64,000 bases of DNA, from NCBI GenBank assembly GCA_024760905.1, contig CM045732.1, positions 59,441,996-59,505,995 on the forward strand, in the 5' to 3' direction. Numbering within the stretch: the first letter of the stretch is position 1; each line of letters opens with the position of its first letter. The translations under genes and the position numbers were made by a program. Shown piece after piece: positions 31,554 to 42,530 of this stretch. The stretch is from Plotosus lineatus. Lineage: Eukaryota; Chordata; Actinopteri; Siluriformes; Plotosidae. Below the pieces are notes generated by a model. The model was given only the letters and a program-made list of their open reading frames with translations, did not search any database and was not told the DNA's origin.

Positions 31554-31628
31554 CGGCGGCGGCGGCGGCGGCGGTGGTGGTGGTGGTGTAGGAGGAGGCG
31601 GAGGCGGAGGTGGTGGTGGTGGTGGTGG
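31554..31628. repeat. (GGC)n/(GGT)n/(GGA)n triplet repeat
   Basis: About 75 bp of GGN triplets just after the candidate donor at 31506. GC content is much higher than in the surroundings, consistent with a promoter-proximal CpG-rich zone. Confidence 0.85.
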
Positions 31629-31629
31629 A

Positions 31630-32270
31630 GGGTCGGCACCACGCTCGCACCGCGTTTCAGCGACAAACGCGACACTTTCCCATCAAAATTCTTCCTTTAC
31701 CTTTATTTTTGCACATTCTCTCTGCATTGCATTTCTGTGATAGTAAAGTATGTCACGTGGCATCGCGTCATTTCGGTTGTTTTTCGGGGGGGGGGGGGGG
31801 GGTTCTGTTGTGTGGCGCCGGAGCGCGTTTATGTAAATTCCTCTTTCAGCACCATCACTAATAATCACACCCGAACATGCCCTTGATTTATTGTTATTAT
31901 GGGCTTTCTGTGTCCACAGCTCGATCCTGGAGCGAAACTACAGCGAAAATAAATCTTCCCAGAGCCCGAGAATAACGGAATAGCAGTTTATTCCCGGGTT
32001 TCGGCTGGGCTCGTGCTGCTTACTTTTCTTGTTACGTAACACACGCTACATGTTTTACTGGCGATCCACTTCCGCTTTGCGACTGACTCAGAACTCAGGG
32101 CGTTCCTCTGCAACTTGAACTCCATGTCTTCGCTCTGTTCACTCGATTGGATCAGTTTGAACGTTTCCCTGAATATTACTACAAGCAAAGTAGGCGCTTT
32201 ATTCAATATCATGCAATAAATGATGCACAACTATTCCAAAGTGTTTCTGAAAAATAATTAATACCAAACC
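31630..32270. other. Probable 5' part of jdp2 intron 1
   Basis: Unique-looking, moderately GC-rich, with a poly-G run at 31785-31802. No open frame or transposon recognised. Confidence 0.3.
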
Positions 32271-32271
32271 T

Positions 32272-32350
32272 CCCTCCCTCACTCACTCACTCACTCACTC
32301 CCTCACTCACTCACTCACTCCCTCACTCCCTCACTCACTCACTCACTCAT
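32272..32350. repeat. (CACT)n tandem repeat
   Basis: Repeats of CACTCACT with interspersed CCCT variants. It abuts a degraded SINE-B tail. Confidence 0.88.
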
Positions 32351-32450
32351 TCACATAGGGTCATCTGAGACTGGTGTCTATCTCATGAGACATGAGACAG
32401 GGTGAAGGTGGGATTACACCCTGAACCCTTATGCCAGTCCATTGCAAAGC

Positions 32451-32490
<40 letters not shown>

Positions 32491-32526
32491 ACATGCATAC
32501 ATGCACACATATACACACACACACAT
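32451..32526. repeat. (AC)n microsatellite
   Basis: AC run with ATAC and ATGC interruptions. Confidence 0.9.
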
Positions 32527-32566
32527 GACCTGGACAATTTGAATCAGTTAGTTAGCATAATGTGCT

Positions 32567-32923
32567 GGCGGTGGTGGCCTGGAGGTTAAAAGTGCTGGAT
32601 CGCTGATCCTAGGGTTGGGATTTCGAGTCCCACTTTCCACAATGTTGTCACTGTCCGGTTGCACACTGGCCAGCTAACTGGGTTATCAAAGGCCGGCCAT
32701 GTATCTCACTGTCTATGGTGTGAGGTTCATGTAAAAGAACCATTGCCGAGTTTCGTAAAGAGGAGCTGTGTAGCCGTTAGCGTGTTTCTGCCCCTTGCTG
32801 CTAAAGGGTTGTGTCAGGAAAGGCATCTGATGTAAAAACCTATGCTAAATCAAATGTGCGAATCAGATGATCCGCTTTGGCGACCCCTGGAAAATGGAGA
32901 AAAGCTGAAAGGAAAAGAAGAAG
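32567..32923 (+). mobile_element. SINE-A with RTE-like tail (first of tandem pair)
   Basis: Head GGTGGTGGCCTGGAGGTTAA, tail GATCCGCTTTGGCGACCCCT then AAAGGAAAAGAAGAAG. Flanked by a perfect 17-bp repeat AGTTAGCATAATGTGCT (32550-32566, 32924-32940). Confidence 0.9.
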
Positions 32924-32940
32924 AGTTAGCATAATGTGCT

Positions 32941-33320
32941 AGCGGTGGTGGCCTGGAGGTTAAAGGTGCTGGATCGCTGATCCTAGGGTTGGGATTTCGA
33001 GTCCCACTTTCCACAATGTTGTCACTGTTTCCCCTTACAGTGCAACTAACTGGGTTATCAAAGGCCGGCCATGTCTCTCACTGTCTATGGTGTGAGGTTC
33101 ATGTAAAAGAACCATTGCTGACTTTCATCAAAAGTAGGCTGCATAGCCGTCAGCATGTTTCTTCCCCTTGCGAAAGAGTTGTGTCAGGAAGGGCGTCCGC
33201 CCGACGTAAAAACCTATGCCAGATTGAATACGCGAAACATTAATATGTCTTCCATGAAGATAGAAGCAGATGATTCGCTGTGGCGACCCCTGAAAGGGAA
33301 CAGCCAAAAGGAAAAGCATA
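32941..33320 (+). mobile_element. SINE-A with RTE-like tail (second of tandem pair)
   Basis: The head is nearly identical to the preceding copy; the body is more diverged. The tail reads GATTCGCTGTGGCGACCCCT. It is followed by a third, diverged copy of the flank, AGTTAACCTAATGTGC (33321-33336). Confidence 0.9.
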
Positions 33321-33472
33321 AGTTAACCTAATGTGCATGTCTTTCGAAGGAAACCGACGCAAGCACGTAGTGGGAATGCAGACCCCACATAGAAACGTCT
33401 TCGCAGAGCCGGGAACTCATCACAGGAAAGCAAGGCTGACATACAACCCACTAGGCCACTGTGCCACCCATA
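33321..33472 (-). mobile_element. SINE-B fragment
   Basis: Reverse SINE-B part (GGAAACCGACGCAAGCACGT, CACTAGGCCACTGTGCCACC). The tandem SINE-A pair was inserted into it. Confidence 0.6.
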
Positions 33473-33554
33473 TAACAAGCCTCTGGTAGTTAAATACAAG
33501 TTGTTGTGTTAATGTGTATACGCTCCAGATTCAGTCTCCCTTTGCTGTGAAAAT

Positions 33555-33930
33555 ATGCTCCACTCTACTCCATGCTCTCCTCTAGATTTTGGAGCAAGGC
33601 TGTGGGGATTTGTGTTCAGGGGAGCATTAAGCCACAAAAGCATTAGTTAGGTCAGGCAGTTATGTCAGCCGTGGAGGTCTGGGTGGTAGTTAATCCCAGA
33701 GGTGATCATTGGGATGTTTATTGAAGTCAAGGTACTGTATAGGACACCCAAGATCTTCCACTTCAACCTTGGCGAACTATGCGTTTATGGAGTTTAGCAT
33801 ATGCACAGGGGCATTATCATGGCAAACCACGCTTGTTTGTGCCTCTTAGTTCTCATGAATGTAAACTGTATTGCTTCATGCTTCATACGAAGACATCATG
33901 CACAATTATGTGCTTAAGTCTTCATGGCAT
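33555..33930 (-). mobile_element. Degraded Tc1-like transposase remnant
   Basis: The minus-strand reading near 33762-33835 gives a decayed form of the H-D-N-A-P-V-H block, then F-A-K-V-E-V-E-D-L-G and a degenerate S-P-D-L-N-P motif, as in Tc1 elements. No termini or open frame. Confidence 0.55.
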
Positions 33931-34061
33931 AAGTTCATTGAAGGCCTACATAGGGGTGTGCTTCTCACGTGTCCACATATCTTTGGCTAGATAGTCTAAT
34001 TTATGCTGAAATTATCTTTGTTTATCAAGTCAATCATTCTGCCAAAAGTACTTTAAATATA

Positions 34062-34978
34062 CAGTCGGCCTCTACTTACAAAAACCTCTGAATACGAAAA
34101 ATACATGTTACGAAAAACATTTTCCTAAATTTTCGTTCTCTGTATATACGAAACAACCTCTTCTTACGAAAAGCGCCAAACGCGCTATTCAAACATTCAA
34201 ACAATGCGCGAGTTGCTCTCTCATTGGCTGTCTCCCAACATCCCGCCCCGCTGGCCTCCCATTGGCCAGGAGGGAGCTGAACTGTACCCTTTTCCTGTAC
34301 CCATACTTCCTGTTTGTCACAGGCGTGAAGGAGAGTTGAACAGGACTGTTGGCTCGTGAGTTTTTTTTGAGTGATCATTGCAGCGTGATATTTCGTTATC
34401 CATCATGGACCCCCAAGAAAGTGATTCCCGGTGACACCGAAAAGAAGAAGCGGACTCCGTTATTAATCGAAGTGAAGCAGGAGATAATAAAAAAATACAA
34501 AAGTGGGATGCGGTTGAGCGAAATCGCAAAGGAGTATGGCCGAAACCCCTCTACAATCGGGACGATATTGATGCAGAAGGAGGCATTAAAAGCAGAGATA
34601 CAGTGACGGAGGCGATTATTTCGGAAAAAGCAACCGCCATATTTAAGGACCTCGTGAAGGAGGGCGGGGGGGGGGGGGGGGGGGGGGGGGAAGGTTCTTC
34701 AGACCAGCAACCCACGGACTTTAAAGCATCACATGGGTGGTTCAAGAGATTAAAAAAAAGGTAAATAATTTCTTTTACTTTTAACACATATTTCATGCAT
34801 ACAGTATTTCACACAAAATCGGTGTGCTTTTATAATTTTTAATGGGTTTATGGGGTAGTATTGGGAGCCTTGGAATGAATCACGCGTTTTACATGTAAAA
34901 TGCACCTTTACTTACGAAAACTCCAGGTTACGAAAACGGTGCCGGAAGGGATTAATTTCGTAAGTAGAGCGCCGACTG
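34062..34978 (+). mobile_element. Tigger/pogo-like element, copy T3 (best-preserved coding remnant)
   Basis: Inverted ends starting CAGTCGGCCTCTACTTAC, flanked by TA. It holds a CCAAT-rich upstream region (34220-34270), the DNA-binding part of a pogo-type transposase, and a poly-G run at 34668-34690. The rest of the transposase is deleted. Confidence 0.85.
34405..34761 (+). pseudogene. pogo/Tigger transposase N-terminal fragment
   Basis: After an early frameshift it reads E-K-K-K-R-T-P-L-L-I-E-V-K-Q-E-I-I, then S-G-M-R-L-S-E-I-A-K-E-Y-G-R and S-T-I-G-T-I-L, a psq-type helix-turn-helix. After the poly-G run comes F-K-A-S-H-G-W-F-K-R-L-K-K-R, the start of the CENP-B-type second helix-turn-helix. 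The catalytic DDE domain is absent. Confidence 0.8.
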
Positions 34979-35590
34979 TACTTATGAAATGTTTTCTATG
35001 TGCTTGATGATTCTGGTGCGGATTTGATTGTCAGTGTTGTGAGATGTTGAGTGATGTCTGCCATGCTGATGTGAGAGAATCTCTTGTCAGTTAGACTGGA
35101 ATTTAATACAAGCTGGAAAAATCAGAAACTTCAAGTAATAAAAAATATTTCACAATGATGTCTAACGTCATATTAATAAGAAACCCAGCACAGAAGTAGC
35201 GGAGTTAGAACGCAGTGCAGCTTTCTGACACACTTGTATAGGCTTGGCTTGGTGACTGAGCCGTCTGCAAGATGGCAAACATGACGAGCTTGATATTAAC
35301 ATGAAGGGTACCATGAACTTGACGGGGTTTTTTTGAGCAGAGTATAAGGAGCTGTGAGAGCAGGAGGGAATACAGGACTAAACGCTGTTACATCACTCTT
35401 TAGGTACCTAAACCTAAACCTAAGCCTGAGCCTAGTATTGAGGATGCAAGTGTGTATATACTCCACACATAGTATTTCACAAACCACACATTCCAGGTTC
35501 CCAAAGAGTTCCTGTGCTTAATTAATAAACTGTATATTTTTATAATCTATAAGTTATATCATAATTATAAAAGGTAATAATAAATACAGT
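34979..35590. other. Intergenic sequence
   Basis: No gene seen. A short hexamer tract of CCTAAA/CCTAAG type occurs at 35403-35435. Confidence 0.3.
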
Positions 35591-35594
35591 ACAT

Positions 35595-35850
35595 TCATTC
35601 ATTCATTTTCTGAACCGCTTAATCCCAATTAGGGTTGCGGAGAGGCTGGCACCCATCCCAGTTGACTCCGTGCGAGGGCAGAGTACACCCTGGATAGCTC
35701 ACCAGGCCATTGCAGGGCAGAAATACGCTGACGCTTTGCAGCTACTCTTGATGAAAGTCAGCAATGGTTCTTTTACATGAACCTCTCACCATAGACAGTG
35801 GGAAACATGGACGGTGGTGTAGGGCACCACCAAACCACCACAGCCCCAGA
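35595..35850 (-). mobile_element. SINE-A, head degraded
   Basis: Reverse copy from CTGAACCGCTTAATCCCAAT through TCTCACCATAGACAGTGGGA. The head side is largely lost. Confidence 0.72.
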
Positions 35851-36034
35851 GGTAGTTCTATGTTAGATTGTCAATGAGTCAAATGTTTTATTTATTTATT
35901 TTTTACTGGTTAAAGAAAATCGGCTGATTTAACCGTGTATGAGCACTGAATAGATTTGACCACACCTTAGTCGTCCACAGCACGCCCGCTCCAGAGATAC
36001 GTGTCGATACAGACTTCCATCAAAACTTAATTTA

Positions 36035-36376
36035 TTCAGTCACTCACTCATTTGCCAAACGACTTACTCGTATAAGGGTTGTAGGGAAGCTGGAGCTCAT
36101 CCAAACCAACACTGGGTGAAGATGGGGTTCACGTTTAACAGTTGGCACGACCATCACAGGTCCGACAGGCACACAGTAATTCAGAATTCGGAAAAGTCAA
36201 TTCGCCTAATGTGCATATTTTTGGACTGTGGGAGGAAGCCGGGGTACCCAGAAGAAATCCATGCAAGCACAATGAAAACACATAGATTCCACACACAAAC
36301 ACCCGAGCCCAGGACTCGGAAACAGAATTTCTTGCTGTGAGGCCGACGTGCTAACCACTACACCACCGTACCGCCC
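36035..36376 (-). mobile_element. SINE-B
   Basis: Reverse copy: GGACTGTGGGAGGAAGCCGG in the body; GTGAGGCCGACGTGCTAACC and CCACCGTACCGCCC at the head. Confidence 0.82.
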
Positions 36377-36544
36377 AAAACACTCATTTAGTTAATTGAA
36401 GACATGATTAATGTGAATGTGTTTAGACACGCAGGGCATCTTTTCATTTTATCGATCAATTAAATCGACATTTTTTTTAAATTTTGTACCCAATTTCTTT
36501 ACACTCAAATGAAAAGATTGGGGAATGCTTCTACAACCTTTTAA

Positions 36545-37190
36545 CAGTACAGACGCTCCTTGCTTTACGTTTATTCGTCTTACGTTTTTTCGATTTTATG
36601 TTTTTTGTAAAGAAAAAAATTTTGTAAGTCATTTTGAGTTTAGTGCGCTCTCTGTAGTACGAGACGTTCTTACGTAGTACGTAGACGTAGTACGCTACTG
36701 ACGCAGCGTCATGCTTATGACGCTGCGTCCATTGTTTACATGGCGCTGCGTTCATTGTTTACAAACAACAGACTGAACGTGCCCTGCTTCTTCCCAGTCC
36801 ATTTCCCTGGTACCCTTGTGTTAAGACGTTGTCTCTGTGATCTTTGTGTTTACACTGTTTTGCGTATTGTAAACCCTAAGCAAATATGGTTGGTCAGAAG
36901 CATAAGCCTACTGGTGATAGTGGTAATCAGAATCAGTGGTAATAAGTGAATTTGATTAAAATGTATTTAGGTTATTTGAAATTATTTTGCTTGAATTTAC
37001 TTTATTTGAAATTAATGTTGATATTTTTTTACAATGTTATGTTTATAATAATTGATTTAGGAGTGTTTTATGAGAGACAGTAATAGTATTTATGGATGTA
37101 TAGTACAGTATGAACAGTCATACGTCACTGGAACGTACAGTAACAACGTATGTTTTTTTTTTTTTCACCTTACGTTCGGCCGTTCGAAGT
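36545..37190. mobile_element. Possible Tigger-like remnant
   Basis: The left side, CAGACGCTCCTTGCTTTACG after TA, with TTCG/ACG-rich subterminal sequence resembles Tigger-type ends. An ATG near 36886 opens M-V-G-Q-K-H-K-P. The right terminus does not match the left one clearly, so only a truncated element is suggested. Confidence 0.35.
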
Positions 37191-37250
37191 CAAAGACCAT
37201 GTGTACAAAGGTAATCGTGACTTTCTGGCTAATGTATTGAGGCATTGTTT

Positions 37251-37592
37251 TCATTCATTCATTTTCTGAGCCGCTTAATCCTACTTAGGGTCACGGGGAG
37301 GCTTGTGCCCATCTCAGCCAACTCCGGGTCAAGGGCAGAGTACACCCTGGATTGCTCGCCAGGCCTTCATAGGGCAGAAATACGCTCATGGCTATGCAGC
37401 CACTCTTGACGAAAGTCAGCAATGGTTCTTTTACATGAACCTCTCACCATAGACAGTGAGAGACATGGCTGGCCTTTGATAACCCAGTTAAGCTGCACTG
37501 GGGGGACCGTGGTGACAACCGTTGACGGGGAACTTGAACCCCCGACCTTGGGATCGGTAATCTGGCACCTTACTACCAGGCAACCACTACCG
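37251..37592 (-). mobile_element. SINE-A (tail type B)
   Basis: Full reverse copy from CATTTTCTGAGCCGCTTAAT to the head GATCGGTAATCTGGCACCTT. Confidence 0.85.
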
Positions 37593-38184
37593 CCGTTGTG
37601 TATTTATAGATAATTCTATTTCCTCCTGATCCCATTCGTTTTCCAGCTGAAAACCCCGACAACAGGATTAAAAACTCACCTTTTCTTCCTGAAGCATCAC
37701 TGATCATTTCACCAGAGAACACTATTCCAGAAGGCTAATGTTCATGTGATCGCCTGAAAACTGGCACACTACCAACATAACAAAGGACTTCATCAGGGGG
37801 GAAAAGGGGGAAGGTTTAAGACTGGCCAATTCAGTCACCGGATCTTAATCAAATTGATCATGCAGTTCACCTGTTGAAAGGAGAATGAAGGGACGAAATC
37901 CTCAAAACAAGAAAACAACCAGCCTGAAAAAGCCTCCAGAAAAATGCAACAGTTTGGTGATCAGTAGTTTGCTGGTTGATTCCTTTATGGAAAGCAAGAG
38001 ATCTATCCATCCATTCGTCAAACCGCTTCATATTTCTATAGTCGTGGGGAGGTTGGAGCCTACCTCAGCTGTATCTGGGCAAAGGCAGGATGAAACCCTG
38101 AGATGTACAGCCAAGTACAATATAAAGTGCTAGTAGTTTTTGAATGCTTTTATTACCGTGTTACCCTTTTAATTCACCTTTAAA
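37593..38184. other. Repeat-derived intergenic sequence
   Basis: Contains a SINE-B-like tail fragment near 37998-38110 (CAAACCGCTTCATATTTCTA). The remainder is unassigned. Confidence 0.35.
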
Positions 38185-38649
38185 AACATTATGACCACTG
38201 ACAGGTGAAGAGATTAAAATTGACTGTCTTGTTACAACACCTGCAAAGGCACTCCTCAGTATAGAAGTATAAGTAGGACGAACTGCTCAGGGTGCACCCC
38301 ACCTTCGGCTAGTGTTGGCTAAGATGGGCTCCATCCTCTCTGTGATCATAACAATTTGACAAATGAGTGTATGAATGAGCAAATGAACAATCGGTTCTTA
38401 AACTGATATGTTGAAAGCTGGAAAAATGAGAAAAAAATAAACATCGGACAAAAGCCACATTGTGGTGGCTGAACAACGAGGTCAATTTATTCCCAAATTG
38501 GCAGGTCTTGTGGGATGTTCTTGGAATGCACTGGTAAGTATTTACCTAAGGTGGTCTAATGAAGGACAATCAATGAACTGGAAAGAGTGTCACGTGTCCT
38601 GATGTGCATGGGGTGAAGACTATTACATCTAGTCTAATCCTACAGAAGA

Positions 38650-38912
38650 TCTAATTGGGAGTAGCCGTAACCTAATGGATGGAGAAGAAGCTTTGGGACC
38701 GAAATGTTGCTGGTTTGATTTCCAAACCAGCAGTTAAAATTGTGGCGGTGGGGGAGTTAGCTGCACATTCCCTTCCTCCACCTTCATGGGTGAAGTGCCG
38801 ATGAACAAGGCACCTAACCCCCAACTGCTTGGTCTCGGGGTGCCTCTAATGTGCTTGGCAGCCCACTGCTCTGAGTATGTATGTGCTCACTTTGGATGGG
38901 TTTAATGCAGAT
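38650..38912 (+). mobile_element. tRNA-derived SINE-D
   Basis: Head GGAGTAGCCGTAACCTAATG with the B-box-like GCTGGTTTGATTTCC; body ATGAACAAGGCACCTAACCC and TGCTTGGCAGCCCACTGCTC. Only copy of this family in the window. Confidence 0.7.
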
Positions 38913-38924
38913 TGTAATAATTTC

Positions 38925-39279
38925 GGGGCAGTGGTGGCATGGTGGTATAGAGTGCTGGATCAGTGATCCTAAGATTGGGGGTTTGAGTCCCACTCTCCAC
39001 AAGGTCGTCACTGTCACACACACCCCCCCCCAGTGCAGCTAACCGGGTTATCAAATGCCGGCCATGTCTCTCACTGTCTATGGTGTGAGATTCATGTAAA
39101 AAAAACATTGCTGACTTCCGACAAGAGTAGGCTGCAAAGCCGTCAACGTGTTTCTGCCCTGTGATGGCCTGGTGAGCTGTCTAGGATATACTCTGCCCTC
39201 GCCCGGAGTCGGCTGGGATGGGCGCCAGCCTCCCCGCGACCCTAATTAGGATTAAGCGGTTAGAGAAAATGAACTGAGC
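38925..39279 (+). mobile_element. SINE-A (tail type B)
   Basis: Full forward copy with a perfect 12-bp duplication TGTAATAATTTC (38913-38924, 39280-39291). Confidence 0.9.
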
Positions 39280-39420
39280 TGTAATAATTTCCCTTGCGGG
39301 CTCAAACTGTTAATGATGGCAATAATAGAAAAGTGTCAGAACACACATTTCCATCGGTATCGAGCTGCCTAGCCACAGACCGGTCAGGTGGTGTTAATGT
39401 TATGGCTGGTTGGTGTACAA

Positions 39421-40177
39421 GTGTATGACATTTTGTTGCTTTAAACCCCAACTTATTTTGGTATGTCCTGCTGTGACCTTAACAACGTTTGATTAACCGA
39501 AGGTTCTTGAAGCTAAAGGTCATTATGAAGCCTTATCGACATTGTTATGCAACCTGAAGAAGTGCACTTCCACTGCTTTCTTTAACTTTTCAGAACTGAA
39601 ACTCTCAGGCCTGGTAACTGCTTTAATTCTTTTTTTTTAATTTATTAATTATGAATAACAGTTGATTTAGACTTTTTCATATTTTCTAATTAAAATTTTA
39701 CATGATCACAGGGTGATGCTAGCATCAGTTTAGGGAATACTGGAAACATGAATATTGCAATATTATTTTCATTTCGATAAAAAATTTACTTATGTTAGAT
39801 GGTACACGACAGTTTGTCAGAATGGAAGAGATTCTGCTGAATCGGTCTGTGTAGCATGAAGAAAAATGTGCTGATTTGGGATATTTTGCCCTTAGATAGC
39901 AGTAATTTTTAAGCCACTTGATGCTGTCATGCACCGTAGTGTGAATGTGAACAGTGTGCAGCAGTATAGTGTGGTCTGATCCCACCATGGAACAGTAAAG
40001 TGAATAGGACTGTGCCAGTGCTTTACAGTGTGTTGTACAGTTAGAATGATAAATGGGCTTTTTTTGTACATTCTCACACTGTAGTTGTTTCACAGCTGTA
40101 ATAACAAATATAAACACTGGTTCATTCTTTTTTTAGTCTAAGAGCGATGAAATAAAAGCCTGTCATTTTAGAGAATA
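39421..40177. other. Intergenic sequence
   Basis: Includes a 130-codon minus-strand open frame (40117-39725) with no recognisable domain, not called as a gene. AT-rich. Confidence 0.3.
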
Positions 40178-40690
40178 CAGTGGTACCTCACCATACGAAA
40201 GACCCAACAAATGAAAAATCCAGGTTACGAAACGCATTTACCTAAAAATTCTGTCTCTGGATACGAAACAAATTCACATTACGAAACGCGCCATCTCAAA
40301 AATTCAAACAATGCGCAAGTTGATCTCCCATTGGCAATCTTCCAACATCCCGCCCTGCTGGCCTCCCATTGGAAATCTCCCAACATCCCGCCTCGCTGGC
40401 CTCCCATTGGCCAGGAGGGAGCTGCGTCTCCATAATACCCATGACGCTGCTCCCTCCCATTGGCTATTATGGAGCTGTATCTCCATAATACCCATGATGT
40501 CTTTCGTGTGCCTTCGACCCATTGTTCGTTACGGAGTTCTAACACGCGTAAAGGACAGAGTTACTGTTGTTTTGTGAGTTTTTCGAGTGTGCTCATTGCA
40601 ATTTTATTTTTTGGCTCAGGCTTTTAACTTTGCATAAACATTTGTAAGATTATAACTCTGCTAAGAAGACATGGTCAACACATGCGTGCA

Positions 40691-40721
<31 letters not shown>

Positions 40722-41020
40722 GCGCGCGTGTAATGTGATTCCCAGTGAAAATTCCTGGTGCGAGTGAAAATAAGCGGCATGTAGTTGAGTGATATCGCAA
40801 AGGAATATGGCCAAACCCTTCTACCATCGGTACGATATTGAAGCAGAAGGAGGCCTTAAAAGGTATACTTTTATCATTTTTAAAGGATATAGGGGGTAGT
40901 ATAGGAGGTCTTGGAACGAATGAGGCCTTTTTCATGTAAAATGTGGCTCAATTTACGAAAAAAATCAGGTTACGAAACCACTTCTGGAACGGATTAATTT
41001 CGTAAGGTGAGGTACCACTG
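40178..41020. mobile_element. Tigger/pogo-like element, copy T4
   Basis: Ends CAGTGGTACCTCACCATACG and GTGAGGTACCACTG, flanked by TA. The interior has CCTCCCATTGG repeats (40326-40460), a (CA)n run at 40690-40722 and the transposase fragment reading GATATTGAAGCAGAAGGAGG at 40829. Confidence 0.85.
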
Positions 41021-41108
41021 TATAGTTAATCTGACCTAATCTTGTCTTTTGGTTGTTTTCAGAGTATAGAATATATATTACAAAATATTTTAATTAAATG
41101 TTCAGTTC

Positions 41109-41453
41109 ATTCATTTTCTGTAACCGTTTAATCCTAATTTGGGTTGTGGGGAGGCTAGCGCCCATCCCAGCCGACTCTGGGTGAGGGCAGAGTACACCCT
41201 GGACAGCTCGCCAGGCCATCACAGGGCAGAAACACTCTGACGGCTTTGCAGCTACTCTTGTCAAAAGTCAGCAATGGTTCTTTTACATGAACCTCACACC
41301 ATAGACAGTGAGAGACATGGCTGGCTTTTGATGACCCAGTTAGCTGCACTGGGGGGTGCGGTGGACAGTGACAACCTTGTTGAGAGTGGGACTCAAACCC
41401 CCAACCTTACGATCAGTGATCCAGTGCCCTATACCACTAGGCCACCACTGCCC
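41109..41453 (-). mobile_element. SINE-A (tail type B)
   Basis: Full reverse copy; head side GATCAGTGATCCAGTGCCCT and CCACCACTGCCCC. Confidence 0.87.
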
Positions 41454-42240
41454 CATTAATTAAACGATTTCCCCCAAATGGTTATTTAAAACCACATGAA
41501 ATATAACAAATAAACAAACAAAAATTAAAAAATGCTTTTAAATAATTTAAATAATTCGAATGTCATCCTAATGCACCTCCATATTTTTAAACAACAGATA
41601 GGATGTTAGTTGGATTTGAGAATCTTGATACACACTAATCACATCTCATCACTTTCTGCGGACAAGCATTCCTCTCCTGATTATTATATCATATGCACAG
41701 AAGATAACTTTCATTTAGATTGTCCTGTCACAGAAATTTCTTGCATTATGACAACACTTTAATTCAATTGCTTGTCCACCTATTGTGACTTACCCTATCG
41801 TAGACACCTGAACATTTTCCAGACCGTTAATCATTCCTATATTCTGAACAAGTGCAGTAATTTAATATGTGATGACCCACAAACAGTTTGAACAGTAGGG
41901 GTGGAGGTGGGGTTGCTCTTGGTTTGGGTAACCACAGTAGTCACAATTATCAGCAGCTTTAAATTTTACCCCTGTAGACCAAATCTGGCCTGCCAACTCA
42001 TTTTATTTGGCTCACAAAAGGTTTCAAAGGATATGATTATCATACAATCTTTGCATATCAATTACAGTATGTATTACCATGAAACCTAATTCATCATCCT
42101 TCCATTAGGTGGCAGCAGCATATATCAAGTGTACAGCTAGTCATTTATGACTCAAGAAAGATTGCATGCTAGCTTGTTGCTGTTAAGCATTGTAAGAAAA
42201 GGCAAGTGAATAAAGGAAAATAGGAAAATATTTTTGCCAT
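41454..42240. other. Intergenic sequence
   Basis: No gene or known repeat recognised. Confidence 0.3.
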
Positions 42241-42254
42241 GTAGATTTCATGGT

Positions 42255-42530
42255 TGGCCTTTTATTCATTTCATCATCTTCAGTCGCTTAATCAAGGGTC
42301 GGGTCGCAGGGGCAGCAATCTAAGCAATGACTTCCAGGTGTCCTTCTGAGCAGATTGAACAAACTCCCATGGACCCATTGGGCCAACTCTGTCTGGTTTC
42401 CCTTTTAGAACAGATATTCAGTGAACATTCTGCCTTCGATCATCTTTAAATTTCGTGATGTGGACCTCAGTATAAACGAGTTTGACACTCGTGGAATAAA
42501 TGGTACCTATCAGGTGCTATATCACTGAAA
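42255..42530. mobile_element. Possible LINE-derived fragment
   Basis: TCATCATCTTCAGTCGCTTA followed by GGGTCGGGTCGCAGGGGCAG resembles a 5' segment I associate with fish non-LTR elements. No coding evidence. Confidence 0.3.

Larger units (their letters stand above)
38185..39420 (+). mobile_element. Degraded Tc1-like element carrying nested SINEs
   Basis: Left part: ACTGACAGGTGAAGAGATTA, then a decayed start of a transposase (Q-I-P-K-L-A-G-L-V-G-C-S-W-N-A-L-type blocks near 38480-38530). Right end: GGTGTTAATGTTATGGCTGG. The interior is mostly replaced by a SINE-B tail fragment (38275-38375), a SINE-D and a SINE-A. This Tc1 family is common in fish. Confidence 0.6.

Noticed and set aside
31521..31886. 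121-codon frame rich in Arg and Trp
   Set aside because: Product of the GGC/GGT triplet repeat.
32272..32350. CRISPR-like repeat array
   Set aside because: Short tandem CACT units without spacers, in a vertebrate genome.
36545..37190. Complete Tigger-like element
   Set aside because: Only one plausible terminus was found; listed as a low-confidence remnant instead.
39725..40117. 130-codon minus-strand open frame
   Set aside because: No recognisable motif, no neighbouring exon signals, AT-rich composition.
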